The notes below the pieces were generated by a model, which was not told the DNA's origin, searched no databases, and saw only the letters and a list, made by a program, of their open reading frames with translations. Position numbers and translations under genes: made by a program. From Paludibacteraceae bacterium (lineage in GTDB: Bacteria > Bacteroidota > Bacteroidia > Bacteroidales > Paludibacteraceae), in assembly GCA_024401435.1 (NCBI GenBank), contig JAKSLB010000020.1, positions 1 through 56,896 of the forward strand: 56,896 bases of DNA. Direction: 5' to 3'. This document shows positions 16,493 to 26,068 of this stretch, piece by piece (position 1 is the stretch's first letter; every line of letters starts with the position of its first letter).

Positions 16493-18229
16493 ATGGAACG
16501 AAAAAGCTATGTTGAAAAGCTAAAAGATAAAGGACAGATCATTCTATTCTTAGTCTTTGTATTAGGCGTATTTCATAATTGTAAGTTCTTTGGAAATGTG
16601 ATATGGCCTCAAATGGAAACAGAGTTTATGGCACATCATATGCCTAAACTTGTTGCTGCTATTGCTTTGGGCGCTCCGATTTTTTTGTTTAAACGTTTTT
16701 CTGTTTGGTATGCATTGATTCTCTCTCTCTTTATTGACGTATGGATTATTGCCAATTTTATCTATTTTAGATGCAATGGGGTTCTCCTTAATTCTATAGC
16801 AATTAGTATGGTGGGTAACATGGAAGGCTTTTGGAACAGCGTTTTTTTGTTTATGACTCCTAAAGTTGATGTGATACCATTTTTGGTGACGATACTGACT
16901 ATTGTTCCCCTCTTTTTTATTACAGGTAATAAGTTCATGCCAAGAACTTTTATTTGTGTTATATTATGTTTGTATCCTTTGGCTTTGTGGTCTCATCATA
17001 GTGATGTGGAAAAACGAGGATATTGGGATTCCTCTATTAAGTATGAACCAGATAATTTGTATAAAGTTTTTTCATTGACAGAATGTGAGTCTTTTGAAGG
17101 AAGAAACGATATGTTTAATTTGTTTGATGTGGATCCGAGTTACAATTCTGTTATTCATTTGTTAATAGATGATTTGCGTTTGTTGCGTTGCGTGAAGGAA
17201 TCGTGTGAAAATATTAATATGCCTCCTGAAGATGAACAGAGATTGTTGAATGTGGGTATTACAAGAGGATTGAAAGAAGGAACTAAGTATAATACCAAGT
17301 TGGTAGTGCTTTTAATGGAGAGTATGGAATGTTGGGCGTTGTCACCTGAATCTATGCCTAATTTGTGGAACTTCATACAAACACACAATCATTTCCGTGC
17401 GGCTCGTGTGAAATCGCAAATTAGACAGGGAGCTTCTTCTGATGGACAGATGATTCTCAATACCGGTTTGCTTCCTTTGAAGCAAGGTGCAGCATGCTAT
17501 CTCTTCCCTAATAGTACATATCCTTCATTATGTAAATTGACAGATAATAAATCCATTTGTATTGTGCCTCATAGTTTGACAGTTTGGAATCAATTGGGGA
17601 TGAGTCGTGCATATGCCTATACAGACAATTATTGTATGGGTGGTGACGACAAGGATTTGTTTGCCAAACTAAATCAATTGATAGAGGAAGATGAGTATCA
17701 GGTGATTCAGTTGATTACATTATCTACACATGCCAATTTTGAAAGCGTATCAGGCTTGTCGGATTTGCAGTTGCCAGCAGATATGCCTGTCTATTCGCAG
17801 AATTTTTTGAAGAGCTTTAATTATGTTGACAAGTATTTAGGTACTTTCCTTGCGAAAATTGATTCGTCTGAAGCCTTTAAAAATGTTACATTTATTATTA
17901 CGGGTGATCATACCATTTTCCCACATGATAAGAGAATGGAGATGAAACAATATTCGTTAAGTCACAATGACGTATATAATCCGGAAAGTTATGTGAATGC
18001 CATTATTTATTCGCCAAATTTAGATAGAACAATCGTTGTGGAGGATGAAGCATATCAGATGGATCTATATCCTACTATTACAGCTGTATTAGGTGCTGGA
18101 TTTGCTAATTATAAGGGTGTTGGCGTGAATTTGCTTGATTCCGTGGCTCGTACCAATAGAATTTTGAGTCATGACGAGGCTTTGGGTCTTTCTGATAAAA
18201 TAATTAGAAGTGATTTCTTTAAACAATAG
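16493..18229 (+). CDS. LtaS/sulfatase-fold phosphoglycerol- or phosphoethanolamine-type transferase
   Basis: 578 residues. About five TM segments in residues 15-168, then an extracytoplasmic alkaline-phosphatase-superfamily domain. Metal and active-site positions match the LtaS/OpgB/EptA group: E276 in VVLLMESMECW, the GASSDGQ loop with S315 where S. aureus LtaS has its nucleophilic Thr, H413 in LSTHANFE, and D472-H473 in TGDHTIFPHDK. Family members move phosphoglycerol or phosphoethanolamine from phospholipid head groups onto glycans or lipid A. Here the glycan locus suggests a phosphate decoration or teichoic-acid-like polymer (inference). A sulfatase function is unlikely because the C/S-x-P-x-R signature is absent. 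It ends the acylation/decoration strand of the locus, converging on the ligase-like gene. Confidence 0.8.
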   Translation: MERKSYVEKLKDKGQIILFLVFVLGVFHNCKFFGNVIWPQMETEFMAHHMPKLVAAIALGAPIFLFKRFSVWYALILSLFIDVWIIANFIYFRCNGVLLNSIAISMVGNMEGFWNSVFLFMTPKVDVIPFLVTILTIVPLFFITGNKFMPRTFICVILCLYPLALWSHHSDVEKRGYWDSSIKYEPDNLYKVFSLTECESFEGRNDMFNLFDVDPSYNSVIHLLIDDLRLLRCVKESCENINMPPEDEQRLLNVGITRGLKEGTKYNTKLVVLLMESMECWALSPESMPNLWNFIQTHNHFRAARVKSQIRQGASSDGQMILNTGLLPLKQGAACYLFPNSTYPSLCKLTDNKSICIVPHSLTVWNQLGMSRAYAYTDNYCMGGDDKDLFAKLNQLIEEDEYQVIQLITLSTHANFESVSGLSDLQLPADMPVYSQNFLKSFNYVDKYLGTFLAKIDSSEAFKNVTFIITGDHTIFPHDKRMEMKQYSLSHNDVYNPESYVNAIIYSPNLDRTIVVEDEAYQMDLYPTITAVLGAGFANYKGVGVNLLDSVARTNRILSHDEALGLSDKIIRSDFFKQ

Positions 18230-18311
18230 AAGTATTTCTATTTGTATGTAGTTCTATGATTGGATTTGTAGTGAATCTATTCTATCATCTTTCGTTACCA
18301 CATAGGTTGCT

Positions 18312-20081
18312 TTAATTCGCCTGTGTAGGTGCATTTTCTGTGATAATCATTTGAGGATTTCTTAGATATACAGCTCCTGTTTTTTCTTTGTATACGTCAG
18401 GTTGATGAATTTGAAGACAGAGTATAGATTGTATTCCTTCTGTAAGTTTGACTTGAAGTTTTTGCCATTCACCTTTTTTACTTGAATCATAGATGCACAG
18501 TTCAGTGCATTGACCATTGTTTCGTTCTACGGAAATGCAGAATGACTTCCCATTGAAGTCTTCTGACAGATATGCTTCAACCTCGAACACTCCTGATTGA
18601 TCGGCTGTGAGATTGGCTGCTGCAAATTGTTTGTATCCATGAATTTCGTTATTTAATACGAAAGCGTATGGACCAGATGGATCAAAGTGGAAAACTTTAC
18701 TTCCTTGAAAATCATCTTTAAAGAGAGTGTTGTTGATTTGATACGTTCCTTCTTGATTGTAGGAAGAGATATAAGAGTATAGAAAGAGGCTAATAATTGT
18801 ACAAACGATAATGGATATGGGGTAATAAAATATTTTTTTGTTTTCTAAATGGAATGGTAGTTCATTTTTTCTTGCTATGGATAGTAGTAGAAGTGTCATA
18901 CTAAATGAAGCACATCCATTGTAGCGGTCGAGGAAGGATTCGAATAAGAATGAAAGAGTCCATACAATGCAAATTGGAATAGACAAAAATTTGCGTTCAT
19001 CTTTGGATGTGCAGATGATGAAGGAAGTTAGCAGTGCTAAGAAAATGAGCAATCCGATAATTCCATATTCGAGTTGAAATCCTATGTATTGATTATGTGT
19101 ATTGTATTCGTAAAAAGAGCCATCAGAGAAATCAGCCTGATTAAATTGTTGATTGAGTGGCTCTTCATAATTATTGACTCCGTATCCAATAAATGGATGT
19201 TCTTGAATAAGAACTTTGGCTGATTTCCAAATATTCATTCTTGGGTCTTTATGAACTTCGTTGTTTTCTGTTGTAATGTTTTTTAATGTTTGAATCGTTC
19301 TGTTCTCTGGGAAGAAAATGGTAGCGAGGGTAGCCAAAACAAAAATGGATAAACCTGTATAGATGGCTTTCTTCTTTGATTTGAAAAAAGTTAGTATGAC
19401 ATAGTATGCTATTAGAAAACATAATGCGATGGTTTCTCCTCTTGAATTGTTGACTATAATAAATAGTATAGCGGGTATTATATAGATTATAGTAGTGAAT
19501 ACAAGAAATTTATCTTTCCCTTTACTCCAAAGAAATATTAATCCAATAAGTCCAAGAATGATATTTAAATTAGAATAGGAGCGATGTAGAAAATCAAGGA
19601 AAACGTCTGAACAATAGAAGAGGAAGTTGACATATAGACGAATTTCTGTCATTTCTATATAAACTATAAATATGTGTAGAAATGAGAGGAGAACGAAAAA
19701 GAGATTACCATAGATAAAGAAGTAAAGAAGTGTTTTTAGGTTGATTTTTTTACATCCGATAAGAATGGCTATAGGTACTAGTAAAATGCTTAGTCGTTGC
19801 TCGAAGATACGTTTGAAAACAAGTGAACTGTCTGATGCATAGGTAATCGTTAATAGTCCTATTATGGATAATGATAATAGTAATGCAGCAGGTATTTTCT
19901 CTTTCGTCCATGTCAATGCTATTTTTTTTTCTGAGATAAGTGTAAACAGATTGTTTACAATCCAACAACTTCCCCAGATGACAAAAAAGATGGAAGACAA
20001 CTTTTGATAGAAACAGCAAAAGAAGGCAAAAAGGTATAGCGAATATTCCTCTAAAATGTCAAATAGTCGTTTTAATGTCAT
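18312..20081 (-). CDS. O-antigen ligase-like membrane protein (Wzy_C/WaaL type) with extra C-terminal domain
   Basis: 589 residues. About 11 TM segments, with the IVNNSRGETIALCF motif near residue 210 and the large periplasmic loop HPFIGYGVNNYEE ... YNTHNQYIGFQLEYG near 295-345, both hallmarks of the O-antigen ligase/Wzy_C family. The family transfers finished polysaccharide to lipid A-core or polymerises repeat units. After the last TM segment (about 425-445) there are some 140 further residues, beta-rich by eye (KVFHFDPSGPYAFVLNN, GVFEVEAYLSEDF, LQIHQPDV). This is much longer than usual for WaaL and resembles a carbohydrate-binding jelly roll, which I infer only from pattern. The start overlaps the EpsG-like gene by 4 bases. 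Confidence 0.75.
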   Translation of the reverse strand: MTLKRLFDILEEYSLYLFAFFCCFYQKLSSIFFVIWGSCWIVNNLFTLISEKKIALTWTKEKIPAALLLSLSIIGLLTITYASDSSLVFKRIFEQRLSILLVPIAILIGCKKINLKTLLYFFIYGNLFFVLLSFLHIFIVYIEMTEIRLYVNFLFYCSDVFLDFLHRSYSNLNIILGLIGLIFLWSKGKDKFLVFTTIIYIIPAILFIIVNNSRGETIALCFLIAYYVILTFFKSKKKAIYTGLSIFVLATLATIFFPENRTIQTLKNITTENNEVHKDPRMNIWKSAKVLIQEHPFIGYGVNNYEEPLNQQFNQADFSDGSFYEYNTHNQYIGFQLEYGIIGLLIFLALLTSFIICTSKDERKFLSIPICIVWTLSFLFESFLDRYNGCASFSMTLLLLSIARKNELPFHLENKKIFYYPISIIVCTIISLFLYSYISSYNQEGTYQINNTLFKDDFQGSKVFHFDPSGPYAFVLNNEIHGYKQFAAANLTADQSGVFEVEAYLSEDFNGKSFCISVERNNGQCTELCIYDSSKKGEWQKLQVKLTEGIQSILCLQIHQPDVYKEKTGAVYLRNPQMIITENAPTQAN

Positions 20082-21178
20082 AGATTGAAAAGTTTGTATT
20101 CTTCTATGATGTTAGAATAGAATACGTTGATATAAAATATGCCGAATCCAATGAGTAAAACTATCAATTCGGCTATGATTTTGGGTTTCATCACCTTTGA
20201 AATAAGTGGAATTAGAATTACTAAACTACAATTAAAAAGTTCGCTAATTCTAACAGCAAATCCTGGAATTTGTCCGAAGAACACGTAACAACAAGAGGAT
20301 AAGCAACACATATTCAAAAGAATATTCAGATGCTTGTTGTCCTTTTCCATCTCTTTTTGATAATAAAAACAGATGATGATGACCAGGTTCTGTAGAATAA
20401 AGAGAACGTTAAAGTAGTTGAGTTCCACATTTTCTCTGTCTTGAAGCTCGATGTAAGCTTTTAGTTTATACTGATAGAACTCGGAAGGAATGATATTAAT
20501 GATTTGCAGAATATCAAAATTAAAGAGATGCACTATAATGCATATAGCAAAAATGCCACCCCAAACTTTGGCATCTGTTCGGAATTCTCTGAATATGAGT
20601 AGTAGAAATGCCATTAATGCTGATGTGTGGAAGAAGGTGGCTATTAAGATTAGTATACTGAACTTGAGATATTTTCGTTCTTGCAAATCTTTTAAACTGA
20701 TTAATATGATTCCAATGGCTATTCCCGCTCGTATTTGTGTCATTTCATGTATGAAAAAGAGATTGGAGTAGTAGATAAACAGAGCTAAAAATTCTTGATC
20801 TGTCAATCGTTTGATACCATACATGTTGACGCTAATTCCAATTATTGCATAAAGGAAAAAGATGATGAATAGATTATGCTCTAAAGGTTTCCCATTTGTT
20901 TTTAGTAGGGTACATAAAGCAGAATAACTAAATTCTGTTTTTAATTGGCTGTTGTAGTCAGATATAGAATTTTTTAGAACATCGATTGTGGGGGCTTTTT
21001 TATAATACGATTTGTAAACGCAATAATCCTGACTGATTTCTCCGTCTTTTAATCCGACAAATAAAATCAATCCGATACCTGCTAAACAATATAATATTTT
21101 CCTACTTCGTTCTGTTACCTTGGGTGCAAGTAGGTAAAGAATGACAAGTACAATTGCTATGATAGAATATATGATCAT
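20078..21178 (-). CDS. EpsG-family polysaccharide polymerase-like protein
   Basis: 366 residues, about 10 TM segments. N-terminal VGLKDGEISQDYCVYKSYYK resembles the conserved G-x-R/K-D...D-Y-x-x-Y block of the EpsG family, and HEMTQIRAGIAIGIILIS near residue 145 matches the R-x-x-(I/L)-A-x-x-I/L block. EpsG proteins are thought to polymerise exopolysaccharide repeat units. Together with the Wzy-like gene at 9576-10775 this gives two polymerase candidates in one locus, so the locus may make two glycans, or one of the two may have another role. It lies between the GT4 gene (4-base gap) and the ligase-like gene (4-base overlap). Confidence 0.72.
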   Translation of the reverse strand: MIIYSIIAIVLVILYLLAPKVTERSRKILYCLAGIGLILFVGLKDGEISQDYCVYKSYYKKAPTIDVLKNSISDYNSQLKTEFSYSALCTLLKTNGKPLEHNLFIIFFLYAIIGISVNMYGIKRLTDQEFLALFIYYSNLFFIHEMTQIRAGIAIGIILISLKDLQERKYLKFSILILIATFFHTSALMAFLLLIFREFRTDAKVWGGIFAICIIVHLFNFDILQIINIIPSEFYQYKLKAYIELQDRENVELNYFNVLFILQNLVIIICFYYQKEMEKDNKHLNILLNMCCLSSCCYVFFGQIPGFAVRISELFNCSLVILIPLISKVMKPKIIAELIVLLIGFGIFYINVFYSNIIEEYKLFNL

Positions 21179-21182
21179 TTCG

Positions 21183-22232
21183 TTATCGCTCTATTGCTTC
21201 AATTAATTGATTGTAGGAGGTTTCCAACGTGTATTTCTCTGTTTCCGCTAATCCTCCTTTTATGATTGTATTACGAATTGTGTCATTGTTGATGAGCTCG
21301 ACAAGACGTTGTGCCAACATGTTTGCATCTTCAGCAGGTACAAGCAAAGCTGTTTCGCCTTCTCTTGCATATTCTTTATGTCCGGCAATGTCAGTACACA
21401 ACAATGCACATCCACATTTCATGGCTTCTGTGCAGGGTAAATCCCATCCGTCGTTCACGCTTGGTGACATGTAAATTTGTACAGAATTATAGAGACCGCA
21501 TAAATCTTTTGGTTCTTTGTGATAATGAATCCATTCTGGTAGGTCTTGTGGAGGATTGAAGGTTCCAAACATTTCGACTTGCAAAGTTGGCACTTCTTTT
21601 CGTGCTAATTTTAACGCATCTAATCCATAGGTGGAACCTTTACAGCTAAGTTCAGAATATAACATAGCTACGGATGTTGGAATCCTTTTGTCAATGGGTG
21701 TCTTCAGTTGGAAAATTCCATTGATAGAGTTCTTGACGATAGGCGGACGTTCTCCAGTTACTTTTTCTACAATATCTGCCAAGAAACTTGATATGGCAAT
21801 GTTCTGAGTTCCTGTCTTATATGAGTTGTGTATATCATCTGTGTCACCAAACCATATTTCATACCCTTGGATGAGGTTGACTCTTTTCCCTTTTGAATCT
21901 CCTAATTTGGCAAATTCAAGAACTTCAGCCCATTGAGTTAGCATATTAATATCCGCTGTTCGAATGTATTGACTTTCGATGTGTGGTATGTTGATGGTTT
22001 TTACTTTATCGGAAATCTTAAACCATTTGGGTTTACTATCGCTATAAAAAAGTTGAGTGCGAATCATTCTCAACCAATGGGGAATATTGTATTTCAGTTT
22101 TTCTATGGTGGCTACATGATATAATACAACATCATGACCATGTTCTGCAAAGCAGTTGGCATATTCATACATTACTTTGTATCCACCAGTCGGTTTCCCT
22201 GGTATGTTGGGAATGATAAAGTTTACTTTCAT
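21183..22232 (-). CDS. Family 4 glycosyltransferase (GT-B fold)
   Basis: 349 residues. The N-terminal Rossmann domain starts with [19 protein letters not shown] (glycine-rich acceptor side loop). The C-terminal domain has SPSVNDGWDLPCTEAMKCGC near residue 265, the E-x(7)-E type motif of GT4 enzymes that binds the nucleotide-sugar donor, then AGHKEYAREGETALLVPAED. It would add a sugar to the lipid-linked precursor in the cytoplasm. Donor not predictable. The start overlaps the flippase gene by 4 bases. Confidence 0.87.
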   Translation of the reverse strand: MKVNFIIPNIPGKPTGGYKVMYEYANCFAEHGHDVVLYHVATIEKLKYNIPHWLRMIRTQLFYSDSKPKWFKISDKVKTINIPHIESQYIRTADINMLTQWAEVLEFAKLGDSKGKRVNLIQGYEIWFGDTDDIHNSYKTGTQNIAISSFLADIVEKVTGERPPIVKNSINGIFQLKTPIDKRIPTSVAMLYSELSCKGSTYGLDALKLARKEVPTLQVEMFGTFNPPQDLPEWIHYHKEPKDLCGLYNSVQIYMSPSVNDGWDLPCTEAMKCGCALLCTDIAGHKEYAREGETALLVPAEDANMLAQRLVELINNDTIRNTIIKGGLAETEKYTLETSYNQLIEAIER

Positions 22233-23488
22233 AATTGTTTACTTTTTATATAAACGATGCTTCCTGAAATTAGTATCTCAATTGCTTGAGAAATAATCCA
22301 AGAGATGGCTGCACCATACATTCCATATAATGGGATTAAATATAAATTAAGCATTATACAGATAACTCCGACGATAAGTCCGACGTATGGTGCATATTTT
22401 TGAAACCCTAATCCATAAAGTCCTTGTACAGTACATAAACTAGCTGTGATAACCAGGAATGGTAAACAAGAGAAAAGTTTTAGAAGTGGAATGGCTGGCA
22501 AAAATTCTTTTCCTAATAGAATTTTCACCATTAATGGACTAAATAAATAGGAGAGCAAACTGATTACGATAGATGCTACAATGATATATTTGGCCATTTG
22601 TTTCAAGTAATGAATACCATCCTTTTTAGACTCTGCAAATTTTCTACTGATAGATGGGAAAATAGCAATGTGAATAGGCATACTTGTTACCATTAACACG
22701 CACATGATGATTTTATGTGCACCAGAATAGTAACCTAACACTGCATTGGTGATATTGTCGAAATTACCTAATATGGTTAAATTGGCAATGGTATAGAACG
22801 TGGTAAAGAATGAATTCAGGAAAATAGGAAATGATAATTCTGTTTGCTCAATAATGGAGTTTTTGGAAACCTTACTATGCTGAAGATCGTATTTTCGAAT
22901 GACGTGGATAAAAGCATACAATCCAAATACTGCGTATGAAATGGATGGCATGATTGCAAAGATAAGATAATCGTCGGGTGAAGAGATGAAGAAAACGGAT
23001 AATCCCGTTCCGAATAGCTTAATAAGAAAATTAATGATTGCCATACTTTTCATCTCCTCGATTCCTTGAAAGAACCAGACGGGGAAGAATGTGAAACCGA
23101 TATTCACCATAAATAGGCATAGGTAGAGAGGCATGTCTTCTTGAATCTTTCCGTAAAATAGAGATATGATTAGAAATACTAAGAACATAAGAATTAGAAG
23201 CATAATCTTTGTGACGATGACACTCCAGAATATCTCTTTTACCTTTTCGTGGTTTTCTTTATGAATGGCGATTTGTCGTGTGGCAGAATAGTCAAATCCG
23301 AAGGTGATGACAATAGTAAAATATTGAATGATGTTTTGCGCAAAGCTTACTTTGCCGATCATCTCTACGCCTAAACTTCTTGCTATAAAAGGAATGACAA
23401 TGATTGGAATCAAATAGTTGGCTATTTGAAGAAGACTAAGAGAAGCTATGTTCCCTGCTATTTTATTATTTGGTTTGATTCTCATCAT
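22229..23488 (-). CDS. Wzx-type oligosaccharide flippase
   Basis: 419 residues, about 12 TM segments, of the polysaccharide-specific transport (MOP/PST) superfamily. Marks: the N-terminal [41 protein letters not shown] near residue 45, and the middle [17 protein letters not shown]. It would move undecaprenyl-linked repeat units to the periplasmic leaflet, where the polymerase and ligase candidates act. Overlaps by 4 bases with both neighbours, indicating translational coupling. Confidence 0.88.
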   Translation of the reverse strand: MMRIKPNNKIAGNIASLSLLQIANYLIPIIVIPFIARSLGVEMIGKVSFAQNIIQYFTIVITFGFDYSATRQIAIHKENHEKVKEIFWSVIVTKIMLLILMFLVFLIISLFYGKIQEDMPLYLCLFMVNIGFTFFPVWFFQGIEEMKSMAIINFLIKLFGTGLSVFFISSPDDYLIFAIMPSISYAVFGLYAFIHVIRKYDLQHSKVSKNSIIEQTELSFPIFLNSFFTTFYTIANLTILGNFDNITNAVLGYYSGAHKIIMCVLMVTSMPIHIAIFPSISRKFAESKKDGIHYLKQMAKYIIVASIVISLLSYLFSPLMVKILLGKEFLPAIPLLKLFSCLPFLVITASLCTVQGLYGLGFQKYAPYVGLIVGVICIMLNLYLIPLYGMYGAAISWIISQAIEILISGSIVYIKSKQL

Positions 23489-24291
23489 TTTCCTCCTTCG
23501 GTTAGTGTTTCATAAGCAAGTGTTATCTCCTTGAATTTTTCTGTTGCTTGTTTTATTTCTTCTTCGGAAGCACCAATTTGTTTGTCGGGATGATATTGCT
23601 GTGCTAGTTTTCTATAAGCCTTTTTGATCTCTTCCTTAGAAGCGTTGTTGGGTAATCCTAGTGCTTTATAAGCCCAACTTTTACCGTTTGTTCCTTGCGT
23701 GGACGATTGATTATCTGTAGAATCATTCTCGCTTTGTCTCTGTTTGTATTTGCTTCTATTATCTTGATCCTTTTGCCATTTGTAACCATAGGTGTAATAG
23801 TTCTTCATGCGTGTAAAATCTTGAGAACGAATGCCTGTGAATTTTGCATATTTTTGCACAAGTTTTGCCTCTTCGTTACAAATCATACCATCAGCAACAG
23901 CTATTTGAAATAGCGTGGATAGGAAAGATAATCGTTCGTCATATGTCCATCTTTGATTGAGTCTAAGACAACATAATCGAATGTCTTGTGCAACGTTCAT
24001 ATCAATATCTCCCAAGTAATCGCGTAACATGAGAAGAGCTATTCTTGCTTTCGTTTCACCTAATGCCTTTAATAAAAATTTTTTGACAGCAGATAATTCG
24101 TTTTTGGTCGCTTTCCCATCTGCCATCATCATACAAGCGATGATGTATACAATGGAGGTTGTAAAATAGTCTATGTGGTTTGTTTCTTGGTTTGTTTCTT
24201 GCGCATTGTTATTTTGAGAAATTCCCTTTTTAAGGAATGTCATGAAGAAGCTAATAATAGCTACATAGAACAAAATTTCCAATAATAACAT
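23485..24291 (-). CDS. TerB-DnaJ domain protein (DjlA-like co-chaperone)
   Basis: 268 residues. One N-terminal membrane segment (about 2-20). Residues about 45-160 look like a TerB-type helical domain ([20 protein letters not shown], then [18 protein letters not shown]), a repeated D-G-x-x-x-x-E pattern. A polar linker follows (160-205), and residues 205-268 form a J domain: [20 protein letters not shown] and QYHPDK with the HPD tripeptide needed to stimulate DnaK. DjlA in E. coli has the same order (TM, TerB-like, J) and affects capsule regulation. Its position between the outer-membrane beta-barrel gene and the flippase gene is therefore suggestive, although a causal link is inference. Confidence 0.85.
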   Translation of the reverse strand: MLLLEILFYVAIISFFMTFLKKGISQNNNAQETNQETNHIDYFTTSIVYIIACMMMADGKATKNELSAVKKFLLKALGETKARIALLMLRDYLGDIDMNVAQDIRLCCLRLNQRWTYDERLSFLSTLFQIAVADGMICNEEAKLVQKYAKFTGIRSQDFTRMKNYYTYGYKWQKDQDNRSKYKQRQSENDSTDNQSSTQGTNGKSWAYKALGLPNNASKEEIKKAYRKLAQQYHPDKQIGASEEEIKQATEKFKEITLAYETLTEGGK

Positions 24292-24301
24292 GATTCAAAT
24301 T

Positions 24302-26068
24302 CTAAAAGCTTACAGAAACTCCTCCCATAACATTAAATCGATGACAAGAATAACCATACCACCTTTCATACTCTTGACTGATTACATTGTCGAAATTGAC
24401 AAAGAAATTTAACCAATTGAAAAGTGCGAAGTCTGCACCAACAGTAAGATTGTGACAGTTCGGTAATTTGACTTTGTCTTCTTTTACTAAAGCATACTTT
24501 CCTGCCTCCAAATGATACCCTAGACGTACTCTTAAAAAGTCGGTTGGTAAATAGGTTCCTTCAACATCCATTTTCCATTTTGGTTTGTGCCATGGCTCGT
24601 CGATGTTTGCTAAAGCCCATTTGTTGAATTCACCGTTGAATAAGATGTTGAGACGATTTTGCCAGTTGTAATTTAATTTTAGTCCAGCATTAAACAAACC
24701 AGCTTTTTCGTCGTATACAACATCAAATGTGTTGGTGATTCGTTTCGTGAGTGTGTCGTAACGGTTGACGAAGAAATATGGATTTTCAATTAATTTATAT
24801 CCTGCATGAAGATCCATATCCACTCTCTTGGCAATTTTAAAGGTGAGTCCTACATATGCATCAATAGGCATATAAGTGTCTTCGACTCGTGTGTCTGTGG
24901 ATATGTATGGATTTTCTTTCGTAATCTTCTGATAGTTGTTGATGGTGTAATCTCCTGTTACACCTGCATATACATAAAGAAGATCCTTTACAAGCTTTAC
25001 TTTTCCATATACATCAGGGGTGACAGCACCTTTCTTACCTTGATTGATACTGAATGCACCTTTGACACCTACATTGATTTCTCCAATATCTACATGAAAA
25101 TAGTAACGAGGCATTAATTTAATGACTGTGTAGTTGTTAAGTGTTTCACTATTTTCAAAATTATAGATTCCATTGCTTTCTGGAAGTCCCATAACAATAT
25201 TGTGCATGTCAAAAGTGAGATGTAAAGAAGAGTTGTCAAATTGATAAGCACCCTTTAAAATGGTGTGAATGGTATGCTCTTTTAACTCGTCTTTGGTCTT
25301 AAACAGTTGATAGTTTGTTTGAAAATCATATTTCCACTTAGGGTGAATGTCCAAACTTCTCAATCTTACATTAGCACCCAATCTGAAGAATGATTGCTTT
25401 AACGAGTCATTGTCTGTTTCTTTTATACCGTTGTTGGCCAAGTCAAGCATATAAGAGTCAAAACCATAACGTTTGAAAAGTGTGTAGTCGGCATTCGCAA
25501 ACCCACTCAATTCGTTTTTGTGGAACCTGTGACTATAAGATAATTGACCTTTTGTGTCATTGAAAGTTGCTTTGCTGGCTAACTCATCAGGTAACTCTTC
25601 GTACAATTTTGGCGTGAGTTTTACCTTTCCAAAAGTGGAATTGTGATTAGCTTCGAATTGTAAAATATCCTTTTGCTTGTCAATGATTGGTACGTACAAA
25701 TCTCCGAGGAAAGATGCGTAATTGCCAAATCCTAGTTTTGCATATCTTTTAAGCGCTGATTTTTCTTTTTCTGGTTCAACAGAAGCAAAATCCAATGTTG
25801 GTAATTCACTAGGCTTGAGTGGATATGGAGTCGTCCATACAGATATTTCAGAGTTTTTCTTCTCTGTCTTAATATCTTTTAATTCTGGCGTTGTACTGAT
25901 TTTCCCAGCTTCTTTGATAACAGGATTATACTCTTTGACAACCTCGATGTTTTTAAGTATTGTTGTATCTTCTTTACTTGTATTGGATGCTGCTTCTTGT
26001 GCAAAAGCTGAGAATGTCGCTCCAATTATGTTTAAAGTAATGAATAATCGTTTCATATGGTGTGTCAT
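24302..26068 (-). CDS. Outer-membrane beta-barrel protein, TonB-receptor-like without plug
   Basis: 588 residues; the ATG at 26068 overlaps the upstream TGA (ATGA), and a second ATG four codons on begins the signal peptide (MKRLFITLNIIGATFSAFAQ). A conserved block follows the signal (ILKNIEVVKEYNPVIKEAGK), then alternating amphipathic strands to an aromatic end (NVMGGVSVSF), as in 16-strand or larger barrels. Such proteins are paired with large TPR proteins throughout Bacteroidetes, as here. Their exact job is not established to my knowledge, and no catalytic motif is visible. Being in one transcript with flippase, polymerase and ligase genes, it may help export or anchor the glycan (inference). 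Confidence 0.7.
   Translation of the reverse strand: MTHHMKRLFITLNIIGATFSAFAQEAASNTSKEDTTILKNIEVVKEYNPVIKEAGKISTTPELKDIKTEKKNSEISVWTTPYPLKPSELPTLDFASVEPEKEKSALKRYAKLGFGNYASFLGDLYVPIIDKQKDILQFEANHNSTFGKVKLTPKLYEELPDELASKATFNDTKGQLSYSHRFHKNELSGFANADYTLFKRYGFDSYMLDLANNGIKETDNDSLKQSFFRLGANVRLRSLDIHPKWKYDFQTNYQLFKTKDELKEHTIHTILKGAYQFDNSSLHLTFDMHNIVMGLPESNGIYNFENSETLNNYTVIKLMPRYYFHVDIGEINVGVKGAFSINQGKKGAVTPDVYGKVKLVKDLLYVYAGVTGDYTINNYQKITKENPYISTDTRVEDTYMPIDAYVGLTFKIAKRVDMDLHAGYKLIENPYFFVNRYDTLTKRITNTFDVVYDEKAGLFNAGLKLNYNWQNRLNILFNGEFNKWALANIDEPWHKPKWKMDVEGTYLPTDFLRVRLGYHLEAGKYALVKEDKVKLPNCHNLTVGADFALFNWLNFFVNFDNVISQEYERWYGYSCHRFNVMGGVSVSF

Noticed and set aside
16493-18229. Sulfatase
   Set aside because: It lacks the C/S-x-P-x-R signature of the formylglycine sulfatases and has LtaS/OpgB-like membrane topology and active-site order.
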